DNA from: an uncultured Clostridia bacterium | GTDB lineage: Bacteria > Bacillota_A > Clostridia > Oscillospirales > Acutalibacteraceae | Direction of reading: 5' to 3' | DNA length: 25,132 nt | Assembly: GCA_937891215.1 (NCBI GenBank) | Contig: CALAEU010000193.1 | Span: forward strand, 1-25,132 | In this document: in pieces, positions 16,534 through 24,406 of the stretch | Position numbering within the stretch: position 1 is the first letter of the stretch | How the letters are laid out: each line of letters opens with the position of its first letter | Program-made: the position numbers and the translations under genes | The notes under the pieces: model-generated | Told to the model about the DNA's origin: nothing | The model's database searches: none | The model's input: only the letters and a program-made list of their open reading frames with translations

Positions 16534-17163
16534 TTATTCATCTATTTTTGAGTATGAAGAAAATTTATTTTTGGCAAAAAGTGAACCGTTTATGTACATA
16601 TCAGCAATAAATTCTGCCATAACATCTGGCGGAATTATCATTCCATCATCCATCCAGTCAACAACTGTGCCTGTAAGTGAGTTGAGAGCGAAATTTAAAA
16701 TAAACCTTCTTGGGTCGTCCTGGGCATATTGTTCTTTTGCAACAGGAACATTTTTTGCAAGTAATTTTTTGATTTTTGTAAGAACCTTGTTGTTGGTGTA
16801 CTCACGTGTTATAACAAAACGTGCAATAGCGGTGTTTTGTTTGCAAAACAAAAGAATATTTTTAACATATTTTACAAATGCTTCTGGTGTAGCGGCACAC
16901 TCGTCTGCACCTTGTAACACATCTTCAAACAATTCGTATGCTTCATTCTGAATCTGGTTTAACATATCAAATATATCTGTATAGTAAAAATAGAAAGTTG
17001 CACGGTTAATATCGGCAACATCTGTTAATTCTGTAACAGTAATTTCATTTATTGATTTTTCCTGTAAAAGAGAAAAGAGTGAATCTCTTAAAAGCTTTTT
17101 TGTTCTCTTTACACGTCTGTCATTAGCGTTTACTTTAGATAAACGTTCATCATTATTTGACAT
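16534..17163 (-). CDS. TetR-family transcriptional regulator
   Basis: About 209 residues. The ATG at 17163 is chosen because GGAGG lies five bases upstream; an in-frame TTG 18 bases earlier overlaps that site. The N-terminal DNA-binding domain (about 20-68) has the TetR pattern, with VTELTDVADINRATFYFYY as the helix-turn-helix. The all-helical C-terminal ligand and dimerisation region (about 75-209) is of the type found in short TetR regulators near drug or lipid ABC exporters. It is convergent to the two-gene ABC transporter and is the obvious candidate to repress it through the palindrome at 12076-12092. The ligand is unknown. Confidence 0.92.
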   Translation of the reverse strand: MSNNDERLSKVNANDRRVKRTKKLLRDSLFSLLQEKSINEITVTELTDVADINRATFYFYYTDIFDMLNQIQNEAYELFEDVLQGADECAATPEAFVKYVKNILLFCKQNTAIARFVITREYTNNKVLTKIKKLLAKNVPVAKEQYAQDDPRRFILNFALNSLTGTVVDWMDDGMIIPPDVMAEFIADMYINGSLFAKNKFSSYSKIDE

Positions 17164-17205
17164 AATGCCCTCCATAAACAATACATCTTATCAAAGTTTT
17201 TAATC

Positions 17206-17234
17206 ATTTTAGCATAGATTTGTTGGATATTCAA
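17206..17234 (-). promoter_or_regulatory. Promoter for the TetR gene
   Basis: On the minus strand TTGAAT (17234-17229) and TAAAAT (17211-17206) are 17 bases apart, with a TG extension one base before the -10. Transcription would start near 17200, about 37 bases before the start codon. Confidence 0.75.
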
Positions 17235-17326
17235 GAGAAAAAGGGGAAAATGTTTGATTTCTTAAAAAATATTAAGATAAAAGTAAGAAAAATGAAAGCG
17301 AGGTATATATTACATTCTGCAAATAC

Positions 17327-17355
17327 TTGATTTTTAAATGTGTTGTTGGTATAAT
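17327..17355 (+). promoter_or_regulatory. Promoter for the three-gene redox operon
   Basis: TTGATT at 17327-17332 and a perfect TATAAT at 17350-17355 are separated by 17 bases, about 40 bases upstream of the ATG at 17396. Confidence 0.85.
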
Positions 17356-17395
17356 ATACTCGTTATATTTTGGCATGAATGAAGGAGTTGTTTAA

Positions 17396-18829
17396 ATGAA
17401 ATACGATGTAGCCGTTATCGGCGCTGGTGTTGTAGGTTCACTTATCACAAGAGAACTTTCTAAATACAACATTAAGGTTGCATTGTTAGAAAAAGCAAAC
17501 GATTGTGCTATGGGTGCAACTAAAGCAAACAGTGCAATTGTTCACGCAGGTTTTGATGCAAAACCCGGTTCATTAAAAGCGAAACTTAATGTTCGTGGTG
17601 TTGAACTTATGAAAGTAGCATGTGAAGAACTTAATGTTCCACTTAAAAATATCGGTGCTTATGTTGTAGCTTTTTCTGAAGAAGAAATTCCGCATTTACA
17701 GGAACTTCTTGAAAGGGGTAAAGAAAACGGTGTTCCAGGTCTCGAAATAGTTTATAGAGATGAACTTGTAAAAAGAGAACCCAATATTGGTGACTCTGCA
17801 GTTGCGGCACTTTATGCTCCAACATCTTCAATAGTTTGTCCTTATGAATTAACTATTGCAGGTCTTGAAAACGCTGTTACAAATGGTGCAGAGTTTTTAA
17901 GAAATTGCGAAGTAAAAGCAATTGAACAAAACAGTGACGGTTTCACACTCAAAACAACATTAGGAGAAATTGAAGCAGGTATTGTTATAAATGCAGCAGG
18001 TGTTCATTCAGGCAAAGTTGCAGAAATGATTGGCGACACTTCAATTGAAATCAAGCCTCGTAGAGGGGACTATTACCTTCTTGATAAGTCACAGGGTGCA
18101 TTGGCGTTCAGTACAATTTTTCAATGCCCTACAAAAATGGGTAAAGGTGTTCTTGTTTCACCTACTGTTGATGGTAACTTAATTGTTGGCCCATCTGCTA
18201 TTGAGCATGATGACGGTGACAATGTAGAAACAACAGCAGAAGGTCTCGAATCAGTTTATAATTCTGCTATAAAGAGTATTCCTGCAGTTTCTTTAAGAAA
18301 TGCGATTACTTCATTCAGCGGTAATCGTGCACACTGCACAGCAGATGATTTTATTATCGGTTCATCAGAAAAAAATAAAAAATTCATAAATGTTGCAGGT
18401 ATTGAATCACCTGGTCTTTCTTCTGCACCTGCTATTGCAGAAATGGTTTCAGGTATTGTTACTGAACTTCTCGGTGATGTGGAAAAGAAATCAGCGTTTA
18501 ATCCAAACAGACCTGCACCGGTTCGATTCAGAGAAATGACATCTAATCAGAGAGCAAAACTCGTTGAGAAAAACAAGGCTTACGGCAGAATTATCTGTCG
18601 TTGTGAAACAATTACAGAAGGCGAAATTATTGACGCAATTCACGCTCCTGCAGGTGCAAGAGATGTTGATGGTGTCAAGAGAAGAACAAGAGCCGGTATG
18701 GGCAGATGTCAGGGTGGCTTCTGTGGTAGTAAAGTTGTTGAAATATTAGCAAGAGAATTAAATGTTCCTGTTAATACAATAACAAAATTCGGTGGAAAAT
18801 CTGAAATTATGTACGATAAAACAAAGTGA
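17396..18829 (+). CDS. GlpA-like FAD-dependent dehydrogenase with BFD-like iron-sulfur domain
   Basis: The 477-residue flavoprotein has an N-terminal dinucleotide-binding motif GAGVVG (9-14) and a DAO-type FAD/substrate domain to about residue 370. Its C-terminal domain has the four cysteines expected for a BFD-like [2Fe-2S] cluster: Cys401 and Cys403 in CRCE, Cys438 and Cys443 in RCQGGFC. This architecture is that of the anaerobic glycerol-3-phosphate dehydrogenase-like proteins of Clostridia. The likely reaction is oxidation of glycerol 3-phosphate or a similar 2-hydroxy acid, with electrons passed to its operon partners. The ATG has GAAGGAG upstream and its own strong promoter. The substrate is not proven: no glycerol kinase or facilitator gene is present here, and LhgO-type 2-hydroxyacid oxidation is an alternative. 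Confidence 0.85.
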   Translation: MKYDVAVIGAGVVGSLITRELSKYNIKVALLEKANDCAMGATKANSAIVHAGFDAKPGSLKAKLNVRGVELMKVACEELNVPLKNIGAYVVAFSEEEIPHLQELLERGKENGVPGLEIVYRDELVKREPNIGDSAVAALYAPTSSIVCPYELTIAGLENAVTNGAEFLRNCEVKAIEQNSDGFTLKTTLGEIEAGIVINAAGVHSGKVAEMIGDTSIEIKPRRGDYYLLDKSQGALAFSTIFQCPTKMGKGVLVSPTVDGNLIVGPSAIEHDDGDNVETTAEGLESVYNSAIKSIPAVSLRNAITSFSGNRAHCTADDFIIGSSEKNKKFINVAGIESPGLSSAPAIAEMVSGIVTELLGDVEKKSAFNPNRPAPVRFREMTSNQRAKLVEKNKAYGRIICRCETITEGEIIDAIHAPAGARDVDGVKRRTRAGMGRCQGGFCGSKVVEILARELNVPVNTITKFGGKSEIMYDKTK

Positions 18830-18841
18830 GGTGGCAGGAAG

Positions 18842-20095
18842 ATGTTAAATTATGATTTAGTTGTAGTTGGCGGTGGTCCTGCTGGTATGGCGGCGGCTCT
18901 TCAGGCTAAAGAAGAGGGCGTTGAGAAAATCGTCATTTTAGAAAGAGCAGAAACACTCGGCGGTATTCTTGAACAGTGTATCCACACAGGTTTTGGTCTT
19001 CACTATTTTGGTGAAGAACTTTCTGGTCCTGAGTATGCCGGTAGATTTATTGCAGAGGTAGAAAAAACAGACATTGATGTTTACACCGACACAATGGTTC
19101 TTGATGTTTCAAAAGATAATGTTGTTACTGCAGTAAACAATAAAGATGGTTTAATTCAGATTAAAGCAATTGCAGTAGTTCTCGCTATGGGTTGCCGTGA
19201 AAGACCAAGGGGCGCACTCTCTATTGCAGGTTCTCGTCCTGCAGGCGTTATGACTGCCGGTACTGCACAGAAATATGTAAATATTGACGGGTATATGCCA
19301 GGTAAAAAAGTTGTTATTTTAGGTTCTGGTGATATTGGTCTTATTATGGCAAGAAGAATGACTCTTGAAGGTGCAGAAGTTAAAGTTGTTTGTGAACTTA
19401 TGCCTTATTCAGGTGGTCTTAAAAGAAATATTGTTCAGTGTCTTGATGACTTTGGTATTCCGTTAAGACTCAGTTGCACAGTTATTGCTACTCACGGTAA
19501 AGAAAGACTCGAAGGTGTCACTATTGCTAATGTTGACGAGAAGTTAAAACCGATTCCGGGTACAGAACAATACATTGAATGTGATACACTTCTTTTGTCA
19601 GTTGGTCTTATTCCTGAAAATGAACTTTCAAACGGTGTTGGCATAGAACTTGACAGAGTTACAGGTGGCCCTGTTGTTGACGAATACAGAGAAACTTTAC
19701 ACAAGGGTATTTTTGCTTGTGGTAATGTTCTTCAGGTTCACGACCTTGTTGACTATGTTACTGAAGAAAGTAAAATTGCAGGTAAAGGTGCTGCAAATTA
19801 CATCTTCGGTAAAAAACAGGGTGGTACATTCATTAATACAAAAGGTATAAACGGTGTGCGTTACATTGTTCCGCAAAGAGTTAATATTGAAAATGAAGAT
19901 GATGTTAAACTCTACTTCAGAGTGGGACAAGTTTACAAAGGTGCAAAAGTTGTTGTTGAATGTGATGGTAATATTCTTTCATCAAAGAAGAAAGTTATGT
20001 TAGCACCGGGTGAAATGGAAAATGTTAAAATTACACCTGAAATGCTTAAAAATATGAACGAAAACAGTGAAATCACTGTAAGAATAGAAGAATAA
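18842..20095 (+). CDS. FAD/NAD(P)-dependent oxidoreductase subunit
   Basis: This 417-residue protein has two nucleotide-binding folds: GGGPAG (10-15) for FAD and GSGDIG (about 162-167) for NAD(P). It also has the conserved ALAMGCRERPRG-like stretch (seen as LAMGCRERPRG, about 117-127) and a C-terminal ATP/FAD GD-type motif (IFACGNVLQVHD). It follows the GlpA-like gene by 12 bases with GAGGTGG as ribosome binding site. In clostridial three-gene operons of this type it takes the place of GlpB, receiving electrons from the dehydrogenase. No redox-active disulfide CxxC is visible, so it is not a thioredoxin-reductase-type enzyme. Exact electron acceptor unknown. Confidence 0.85.
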   Translation: MLNYDLVVVGGGPAGMAAALQAKEEGVEKIVILERAETLGGILEQCIHTGFGLHYFGEELSGPEYAGRFIAEVEKTDIDVYTDTMVLDVSKDNVVTAVNNKDGLIQIKAIAVVLAMGCRERPRGALSIAGSRPAGVMTAGTAQKYVNIDGYMPGKKVVILGSGDIGLIMARRMTLEGAEVKVVCELMPYSGGLKRNIVQCLDDFGIPLRLSCTVIATHGKERLEGVTIANVDEKLKPIPGTEQYIECDTLLLSVGLIPENELSNGVGIELDRVTGGPVVDEYRETLHKGIFACGNVLQVHDLVDYVTEESKIAGKGAANYIFGKKQGGTFINTKGINGVRYIVPQRVNIENEDDVKLYFRVGQVYKGAKVVVECDGNILSSKKKVMLAPGEMENVKITPEMLKNMNENSEITVRIEE

Positions 20096-20108
20096 GGGGG
20101 TACGAAAA

Positions 20109-20471
20109 ATGAAAAAGAATTTAATTTGTGTATCCTGTCCGTTAGGTTGTCCTATTGAAGTGGAAATTGAAAACGGAGAAATTCTTTCTGTTACAGGTAA
20201 CACTTGCAAACGCGGTGACAAATATGCAAGAGATGAACTTACAAATCCTGTGAGAAGTCTTACAACAACAGTAAAACTCATTGGTGGTGCTTTACCTGTT
20301 GTGCCTGTTAAATCTTCAAAACCTGTTCCAAAGGACAAAATGTTTGAGTGTATGAAGCTTATAAACGAAGCATCTATAGAAGCACCTGTTAAAATTGGTG
20401 ATGTTGTTATTAAAGATATTTTAGGTTCAGGTGCAGATATTGTTGTTACTAACAATGATAGCGGAAAGTAA
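20109..20471 (+). CDS. DUF1667 cysteine-motif protein
   Basis: The small 120-residue protein begins with a Cys7-x2-Cys10-x3-Cys14 motif and a further Cys33 in GNTCKRG. This spacing looks like the [4Fe-4S] site at the N-terminus of molybdopterin oxidoreductases, so an iron-sulfur electron-transfer role is plausible, though a zinc site cannot be excluded. A positively charged hinge (about 68-77) separates this from a C-terminal half ending in a disordered tail. DUF1667 proteins are known to be encoded with the two flavoproteins found just upstream, and here the gene follows after 13 bases with AAGGGGG as ribosome binding site. It probably completes the dehydrogenase complex in place of GlpC. 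Confidence 0.88.
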   Translation: MKKNLICVSCPLGCPIEVEIENGEILSVTGNTCKRGDKYARDELTNPVRSLTTTVKLIGGALPVVPVKSSKPVPKDKMFECMKLINEASIEAPVKIGDVVIKDILGSGADIVVTNNDSGK

Positions 20472-20476
20472 TTAGA

Positions 20477-20513
20477 TTGTTGTAAGGCGACAAAATTTGT
20501 CGCCTTACAACAA
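20477..20513 (+). terminator. Long hairpin after the redox operon
   Basis: A perfect 18-bp inverted repeat (20477-20494 with 20496-20513) starts five bases after the DUF1667 stop. There is no T tract after it, so it may terminate poorly, or act as an mRNA-stabilising or processing stem. It ends 22 bases before the fucosidase start codon and no promoter-like sequence lies between. Confidence 0.6.
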
Positions 20514-20535
20514 TACTGAAAGGATTATTCTTTTT

Positions 20536-22491
20536 ATGAAACCTTATGAAATAGCGGCGGAAATTAAGCCGTCAGAGCGTCAGTTAGAGTGGCAGAAAAC
20601 CGAATTTTACGGTTTTATAAATATTGGTCTTCCTACTGTTGTAAACAGAGAGTGGACTGATGGTAATGTAAAAGCAGAAAACTTTGTGCCTGAAAAATTC
20701 AATGCAGAAGAATGGGTAACATTTTTTAAAAATGCAGGGTTTAAAGGTATGGTACTTAATGTAAAGCATCATGACGGCTTCTGCATGTACGACACGCAGA
20801 CCACCGGTTACAACAGCATGGACATGCTTGCCCAGGGAAGGGACTTTGTCAAGGAGTTATCCGAGGCTTGTGCGAAGGAGGGTCTGAATTTCGGACTCTA
20901 TTTCTCCCTGATCGACTGGAATTTTCCTCACGCCTACCCTATTTCAAGCCATAACGCGGACTTCGTGACCAAGGAGCATCATGAATTCAGCAAGGCACAG
21001 GTGCGCGAACTGCTGACTTCATACGGCAGGATATCGGAACTATGGTTCGACATGGGCTCGCTGGAACCTTGGCAGAGCAAGGAACTGTACGAGCTTGTAA
21101 AGTCTCTTCAGCCGGACTGCATGGTCAGTGGGCGCCTTGGCAACGACTACTATGATTTCGCTGTGATGGCGGACAACAAGTTGCCCCAGACTGCACTTCA
21201 GGCCCCTTGGCAGAGCGCAGCATCCATGTTCAACGAGACATGGAGCTACCGAAGCTGGCAGGAAAGAGGACTTGTCAGCGACAAGGTGGCCGAAAAACTC
21301 AGGACTTTGATCAAGGTGGTGTCCCATGGAGGAAACTACCTGCTCAACATAGGTCCGGCTTCCGACGGAAGCGTGGTTGAGTTTGAGAAAGATGTACTGC
21401 TCGCTGTCGGAAAGTGGCTTGAGAACAATGCTGAGGCTGTTTACGGGACTAAAGCATCACCATTTACGGATGAGTTTGCCTGGGGCGACGTCACGGCAAA
21501 GGGCAATGAGCTATACCTGCTTTTGACAGGGGCGTGCCCGGATAACGGGCTTATATGTCTGCCGGCAGGAGGCATGCGACTCCGCAGTGCAGACGGAGCA
21601 AAGGCCAGGATAAGCAAAGGCATCTGCCAGGTGCATGTGGATGAAGCCATGTATGCCGATCCTACAGACGTTCATGTTGTGAAACTTGCATTCGACCGAC
21701 CAGTTCAGATTCCCGCGGATGTCATCTCTGCTGAGGAAACTCTCTCTTGGGCGAACGCCGTCCCGGGATTCAGTTACTCCTGCTTTGATTACTACAGCAA
21801 CTACAGGAGCACCGTCGGATACACCTGGAACGTCAGGACCGGAGCTGCTGTGAGTGAGATAGAGATTCAATACACGTCTGGCGAAGAAGGACGCGAGATT
21901 GTGCTGGACGTGGATGGAGCGCAGATTCCGGTCGTGCTGACTGCTTCCGGTATCCGTCCTTCGACAGCCGAAGTCAGCTTTGCAGAAAGCGGATACACGA
22001 GACTCAGAGGCGGAGTGTTTGATGGCCCGGCGTCGTGGGAGGGAGTAGAATGCAGCACGGTCGCAGGAGCAGAGACTTTCGTGGAAATGCCCGTCCTGCC
22101 GTTCTGCAACCACCTTATGGCTGTAAAGGTCGTGACTGACAAGGCCGGATCATATGTGTTTGACGTAACCGCCGGCAACGGTGTGGAAGTGGTGGTGAAC
22201 GGAGCCGTTCAGACAAAACATCTGAACCCGTACCGTACAGTCAAAAAGACAGAAAAGCTGCTTGTAGACCTTCCTGAAGGCGCTTCTACAATACTCGTCA
22301 GGGCATATAACCGCTTTGAGAACACCCTGTCGTTCGGAATCGGAAAGGCACAGGAGCAGAAAATCCGTCATATGACCGTCAAGCTGCCTTCTACGCTCCG
22401 GAAAGGAACCCACACCATTAAGCTCCACGCTGCAGACCGTCCATCGGGTCACGCCGACTGCGGACTGCATAACCTGAAGGTAAACCTTTAA
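20536..22491 (+). CDS. GH29 alpha-L-fucosidase, apparently chimeric
   Basis: The 652-residue frame encodes a glycoside hydrolase family 29 enzyme, which removes alpha-L-fucose from glycans by a retaining mechanism. The start at 20536 has GAAAGGA upstream; an earlier in-frame TTG lies within the preceding hairpin. Residues 1-76 (EFYGFINIG, NREWTDG) are written in low-GC, A/T-ending codons. From KHHDGF (77-82) onward codons become G/C-rich. The catalytic nucleophile is probably Asp172 in ELWFDMG, and the barrel ends near 305; the rest is a C-terminal beta-sandwich region. There is no signal peptide, although Bacteroidota GH29 enzymes are usually exported, which fits a lost native N-terminus. 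The frame is continuous across the junction because that motif is conserved. The combined protein may not exist in any organism. Confidence 0.85.
   Translation: MKPYEIAAEIKPSERQLEWQKTEFYGFINIGLPTVVNREWTDGNVKAENFVPEKFNAEEWVTFFKNAGFKGMVLNVKHHDGFCMYDTQTTGYNSMDMLAQGRDFVKELSEACAKEGLNFGLYFSLIDWNFPHAYPISSHNADFVTKEHHEFSKAQVRELLTSYGRISELWFDMGSLEPWQSKELYELVKSLQPDCMVSGRLGNDYYDFAVMADNKLPQTALQAPWQSAASMFNETWSYRSWQERGLVSDKVAEKLRTLIKVVSHGGNYLLNIGPASDGSVVEFEKDVLLAVGKWLENNAEAVYGTKASPFTDEFAWGDVTAKGNELYLLLTGACPDNGLICLPAGGMRLRSADGAKARISKGICQVHVDEAMYADPTDVHVVKLAFDRPVQIPADVISAEETLSWANAVPGFSYSCFDYYSNYRSTVGYTWNVRTGAAVSEIEIQYTSGEEGREIVLDVDGAQIPVVLTASGIRPSTAEVSFAESGYTRLRGGVFDGPASWEGVECSTVAGAETFVEMPVLPFCNHLMAVKVVTDKAGSYVFDVTAGNGVEVVVNGAVQTKHLNPYRTVKKTEKLLVDLPEGASTILVRAYNRFENTLSFGIGKAQEQKIRHMTVKLPSTLRKGTHTIKLHAADRPSGHADCGLHNLKVNL
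20764..20795. other. Composition and codon-usage junction (likely chimeric join)
   Basis: Within this stretch, covering the codons for KHHDGFCMYDT, the sequence changes from a Bacillota-like to a Bacteroidota-like style. The 60 bases before (20701-20760) hold 18 G+C, while the 60 from 20761 hold 31 and later lines hold 29-32. Everything before the point has Shine-Dalgarno starts; nothing after it does. The breakpoint cannot be placed more exactly because the motif is shared by GH29 genes of both groups. Confidence 0.75.
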
Positions 22492-22513
22492 CGGCTCTTT
22501 ACCTACCAGTTGT

Positions 22514-23332
22514 TTACGAATTCTTTCTGAAAGCCCCGGGAGTGACTCCCTTGACCTTCTTGAAGGCTCGGGTGAAGTACTGGACTGTCTTGAATCCGCA
22601 CTCCTGTGCAATTGCCGGGATGGGCTTATCTGTATGCAACAACATAACCGAGGCTTTTTCAACTCTGATTCTCGTCAGATGGTCGGAAAAGCCTTCTTTG
22701 TAGTGAGTCTTGAAGAACTGGCAGAAATATGTCCGGCTCATGCCGACATAGCGTGAAATGTCATCAAGAGTGACTCTGTTGCAATAATTGCATTCCAGAA
22801 AGCGGTCTATCTTCGACTTCCTCTCTGCTGTCGTCTGTGTATCGCACTCATCTACCTGGCGAATCAAGGCGAAGTCATCCGACGTAGACAACAACAGAAG
22901 AATTTCAATGATCTTAAGGGGCTGTCGGGATGCCTCGCATTCGAGCGACTCACAGAGAAGGGTGGACAGTTTCATCCATTTCGGGCCCCATACTGAAAGA
23001 GGTGAACGCAGCTCCTTGACCCTCAAGACGGGCTGCGAAATGGCAGGAAAAGCAGCGAGCAGAGCATCAAGCCATGCACTGTCAAAACGAAGAACAGCCG
23101 CCGTTGTATTTATATTATATTCATCTCCTAAATCTTCAGATGCAAAGCTGAATGCGACCTTTGGCGGAAAGACAAGAAGGTCCCCCTCATTAAGAGGTCT
23201 GAGAGAATCTTCAAGGAGATAAATACCCCTTCCTTCACGAACGTAAACGGTTGTCCAAAATTTATTATTCCTTTGATTATAAGACAGTTTACATAAAACT
23301 TCACTATTCCCTATTATATACCCAGTGCTCAT
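22514..23332 (-). CDS. AraC-family transcriptional regulator
   Basis: The 272-residue protein has an N-terminal cupin-like sensing region (about 1-150; LNEGDLLVFPP is typical) and a C-terminal double helix-turn-helix AraC domain (about 172-270). The latter includes VTLDDISRYVGMSRTYFCQFFK and the signature IAQECGFKTVQYFTRAFKK, split here for length reasons only in this description. The ATG at 23332 has no Shine-Dalgarno and an A/T-rich leader, typical of Bacteroidota. It is convergent with the fucosidase gene with 22 bases between stops, and it may respond to a sugar and control that gene, but this is only contextual. A direct repeat suited to AraC binding lies just upstream. Confidence 0.9.
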   Translation of the reverse strand: MSTGYIIGNSEVLCKLSYNQRNNKFWTTVYVREGRGIYLLEDSLRPLNEGDLLVFPPKVAFSFASEDLGDEYNINTTAAVLRFDSAWLDALLAAFPAISQPVLRVKELRSPLSVWGPKWMKLSTLLCESLECEASRQPLKIIEILLLLSTSDDFALIRQVDECDTQTTAERKSKIDRFLECNYCNRVTLDDISRYVGMSRTYFCQFFKTHYKEGFSDHLTRIRVEKASVMLLHTDKPIPAIAQECGFKTVQYFTRAFKKVKGVTPGAFRKNS

Positions 23333-23352
23333 CGTCGATTAAATTAATGATA

Positions 23353-23360
23353 CAAATATA
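23353..23360 (-). promoter_or_regulatory. Bacteroidota-type -7 promoter element
   Basis: On the minus strand TATATTTG matches the Bacteroidota -7 consensus TAnnTTTG and sits 20 bases upstream of the AraC-type start codon. I could not find a convincing -33 TTTG at the usual distance, and the region is A/T-rich, so chance is possible. Confidence 0.45.
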
Positions 23361-23388
23361 ATATAATTATGCATAAATATAATATAAT
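23354..23388. repeat. 14-bp direct repeat with 21-bp period
   Basis: AAATATAATATAAT occurs exactly at 23354-23367 and again at 23375-23388. The 21-bp period places both copies on the same face of the helix, the spacing used by tandem AraC half-sites. It overlaps the proposed -7 element of the AraC-type gene. Confidence 0.5.
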
Positions 23389-23701
23389 CCAAGAAATTAT
23401 TTTCAATACAATCAAAAATATCATACAATAGCACGAAATTACATTATATTCATATCATTTCAAATAAATTCCATGATGACATTTCTGTTTATACCTGTCA
23501 TTTCAAGGCAGATGCTGCCATTATTAGGACTTATTGATTGGAGATCCGCCTGCTGCGTCTTACAGCTGAAGTTGTCAATCAAAGCGGAAAAGAACGAGAA
23601 TTGCTATATGACAGATGATTTATCCCGAGCAACCGGCTGAATTCCCGGAAGAAATGCTGCTTGGTGATTTTTTAGGAATAAGGTTTATAAGCAACACTGA
23701 C
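23389..23701. other. Intergenic stretch without a recognised gene
   Basis: The first 80 bases are very A/T-rich; the rest has mixed composition. A 55-codon open frame (23473-23640) and a 29-codon in-frame extension of the next gene (from 23615) exist, but neither has a ribosome binding site or recognisable similarity. No tRNA, terminator or strong repeat was seen. It probably carries the leader and promoter of the phosphatidyltransferase gene. Confidence 0.5.
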
Positions 23702-24406
23702 ATGACAAACAACAAGGCAGATGCGGTAAGGATACAGACTTCGGTCCTTAACGCAGTTGAAAAGAAAGTGCTGGTATGGCTTGCTGAGCGCCAGCCTAAA
23801 TGGGTGACATCAGATATTCTTACATTCATCGGGATTGTAGGAGCAGTGGTCATTGCTGCAGGATATATCTTGTCTGCACGAAACATCAACTTCTTATGGC
23901 TCAGCTCGTTAGGTTTCATAATCAACTGGTACGGAGACTCGCTTGACGGCACTCTCGCGAGGGTCCGCAAGACTCAAAGACCGATTTACGGATACTACAT
24001 AGACCATACGGTAGATGCGATCAATGAGGTGATGATATTTGTAGGAGTCGGACTGTCCGGACTGATACATATCGAGATTGCCCTGCTTGCCCTTGTGATG
24101 TATCTTCTTATAACGATAAATGTGAGTATAAATGCCCATCTGAAAAAGGAATTCAAGCTGACCTACATCAAAATGGGGCCGACAGAGTTCCGGATAATCA
24201 TGATAATAATCAACACTCTGTTTGCACTTATACGCCCTCTGAGGGAGTTCTCCCACTCGTTCGAGGTGTTCGGAAGACAGATGACATTCGGAGCTTTGGA
24301 TTATATAGGAGTTATCATAGTGGCTATTCTTGTACTTATACACCTGATTACTGTATATAAAGACGCCAGGGAGTATGCGGATATAGACCCTATGCCGAAA
24401 TGCTGA
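23702..24406 (+). CDS. CDP-alcohol phosphatidyltransferase-family membrane enzyme
   Basis: About 234 residues from the ATG at 23702; an in-frame ATG at 23615 would add 29 residues that do not look like the family, so the later start is preferred. The active-site motif is clear: D-x2-DG-x2-AR, then G-x3-D-x3-D, seen in DSLDGTLARV and GYYIDHTVDA. The gap between AR and G is nine residues, one more than the textbook motif. Six transmembrane helices are expected. The enzyme transfers a phosphatidyl or related group from a CDP-linked donor to an alcohol at the inner membrane in phospholipid synthesis. The acceptor (glycerol phosphate, inositol phosphate or other) cannot be told. The stop overlaps the gtrA-type start by seven bases. 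Confidence 0.88.
   Translation: MTNNKADAVRIQTSVLNAVEKKVLVWLAERQPKWVTSDILTFIGIVGAVVIAAGYILSARNINFLWLSSLGFIINWYGDSLDGTLARVRKTQRPIYGYYIDHTVDAINEVMIFVGVGLSGLIHIEIALLALVMYLLITINVSINAHLKKEFKLTYIKMGPTEFRIIMIIINTLFALIRPLREFSHSFEVFGRQMTFGALDYIGVIIVAILVLIHLITVYKDAREYADIDPMPKC

Noticed and set aside
20000..20455. Minus-strand open frame of 151 codons
   Set aside because: It lies antisense to the clear DUF1667 gene and the end of the oxidoreductase gene and shows no family signature.
20497..20535. In-frame TTG start adding 13 residues to the fucosidase
   Set aside because: It lies inside the right arm of the hairpin and has no ribosome binding site, while the ATG at 20536 has GAAAGGA upstream.
21511..22113. 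Long minus-strand open frame of 200 codons
   Set aside because: It is opposite the GC-richer fucosidase coding strand, and its translation is rich in Arg, His and Ser without domain features, so it is a shadow of the real gene.
23473..23640. A 55-codon open frame starting MMTFLFIPV
   Set aside because: No ribosome binding site, no recognisable similarity and it overlaps an alternative start of the next gene; open by chance is likely.
23615..23701. Longer N-terminus for the phosphatidyltransferase
   Set aside because: The 29 extra residues are not membrane-like and do not fit the family; the ATG at 23702 begins a typical N-terminus.
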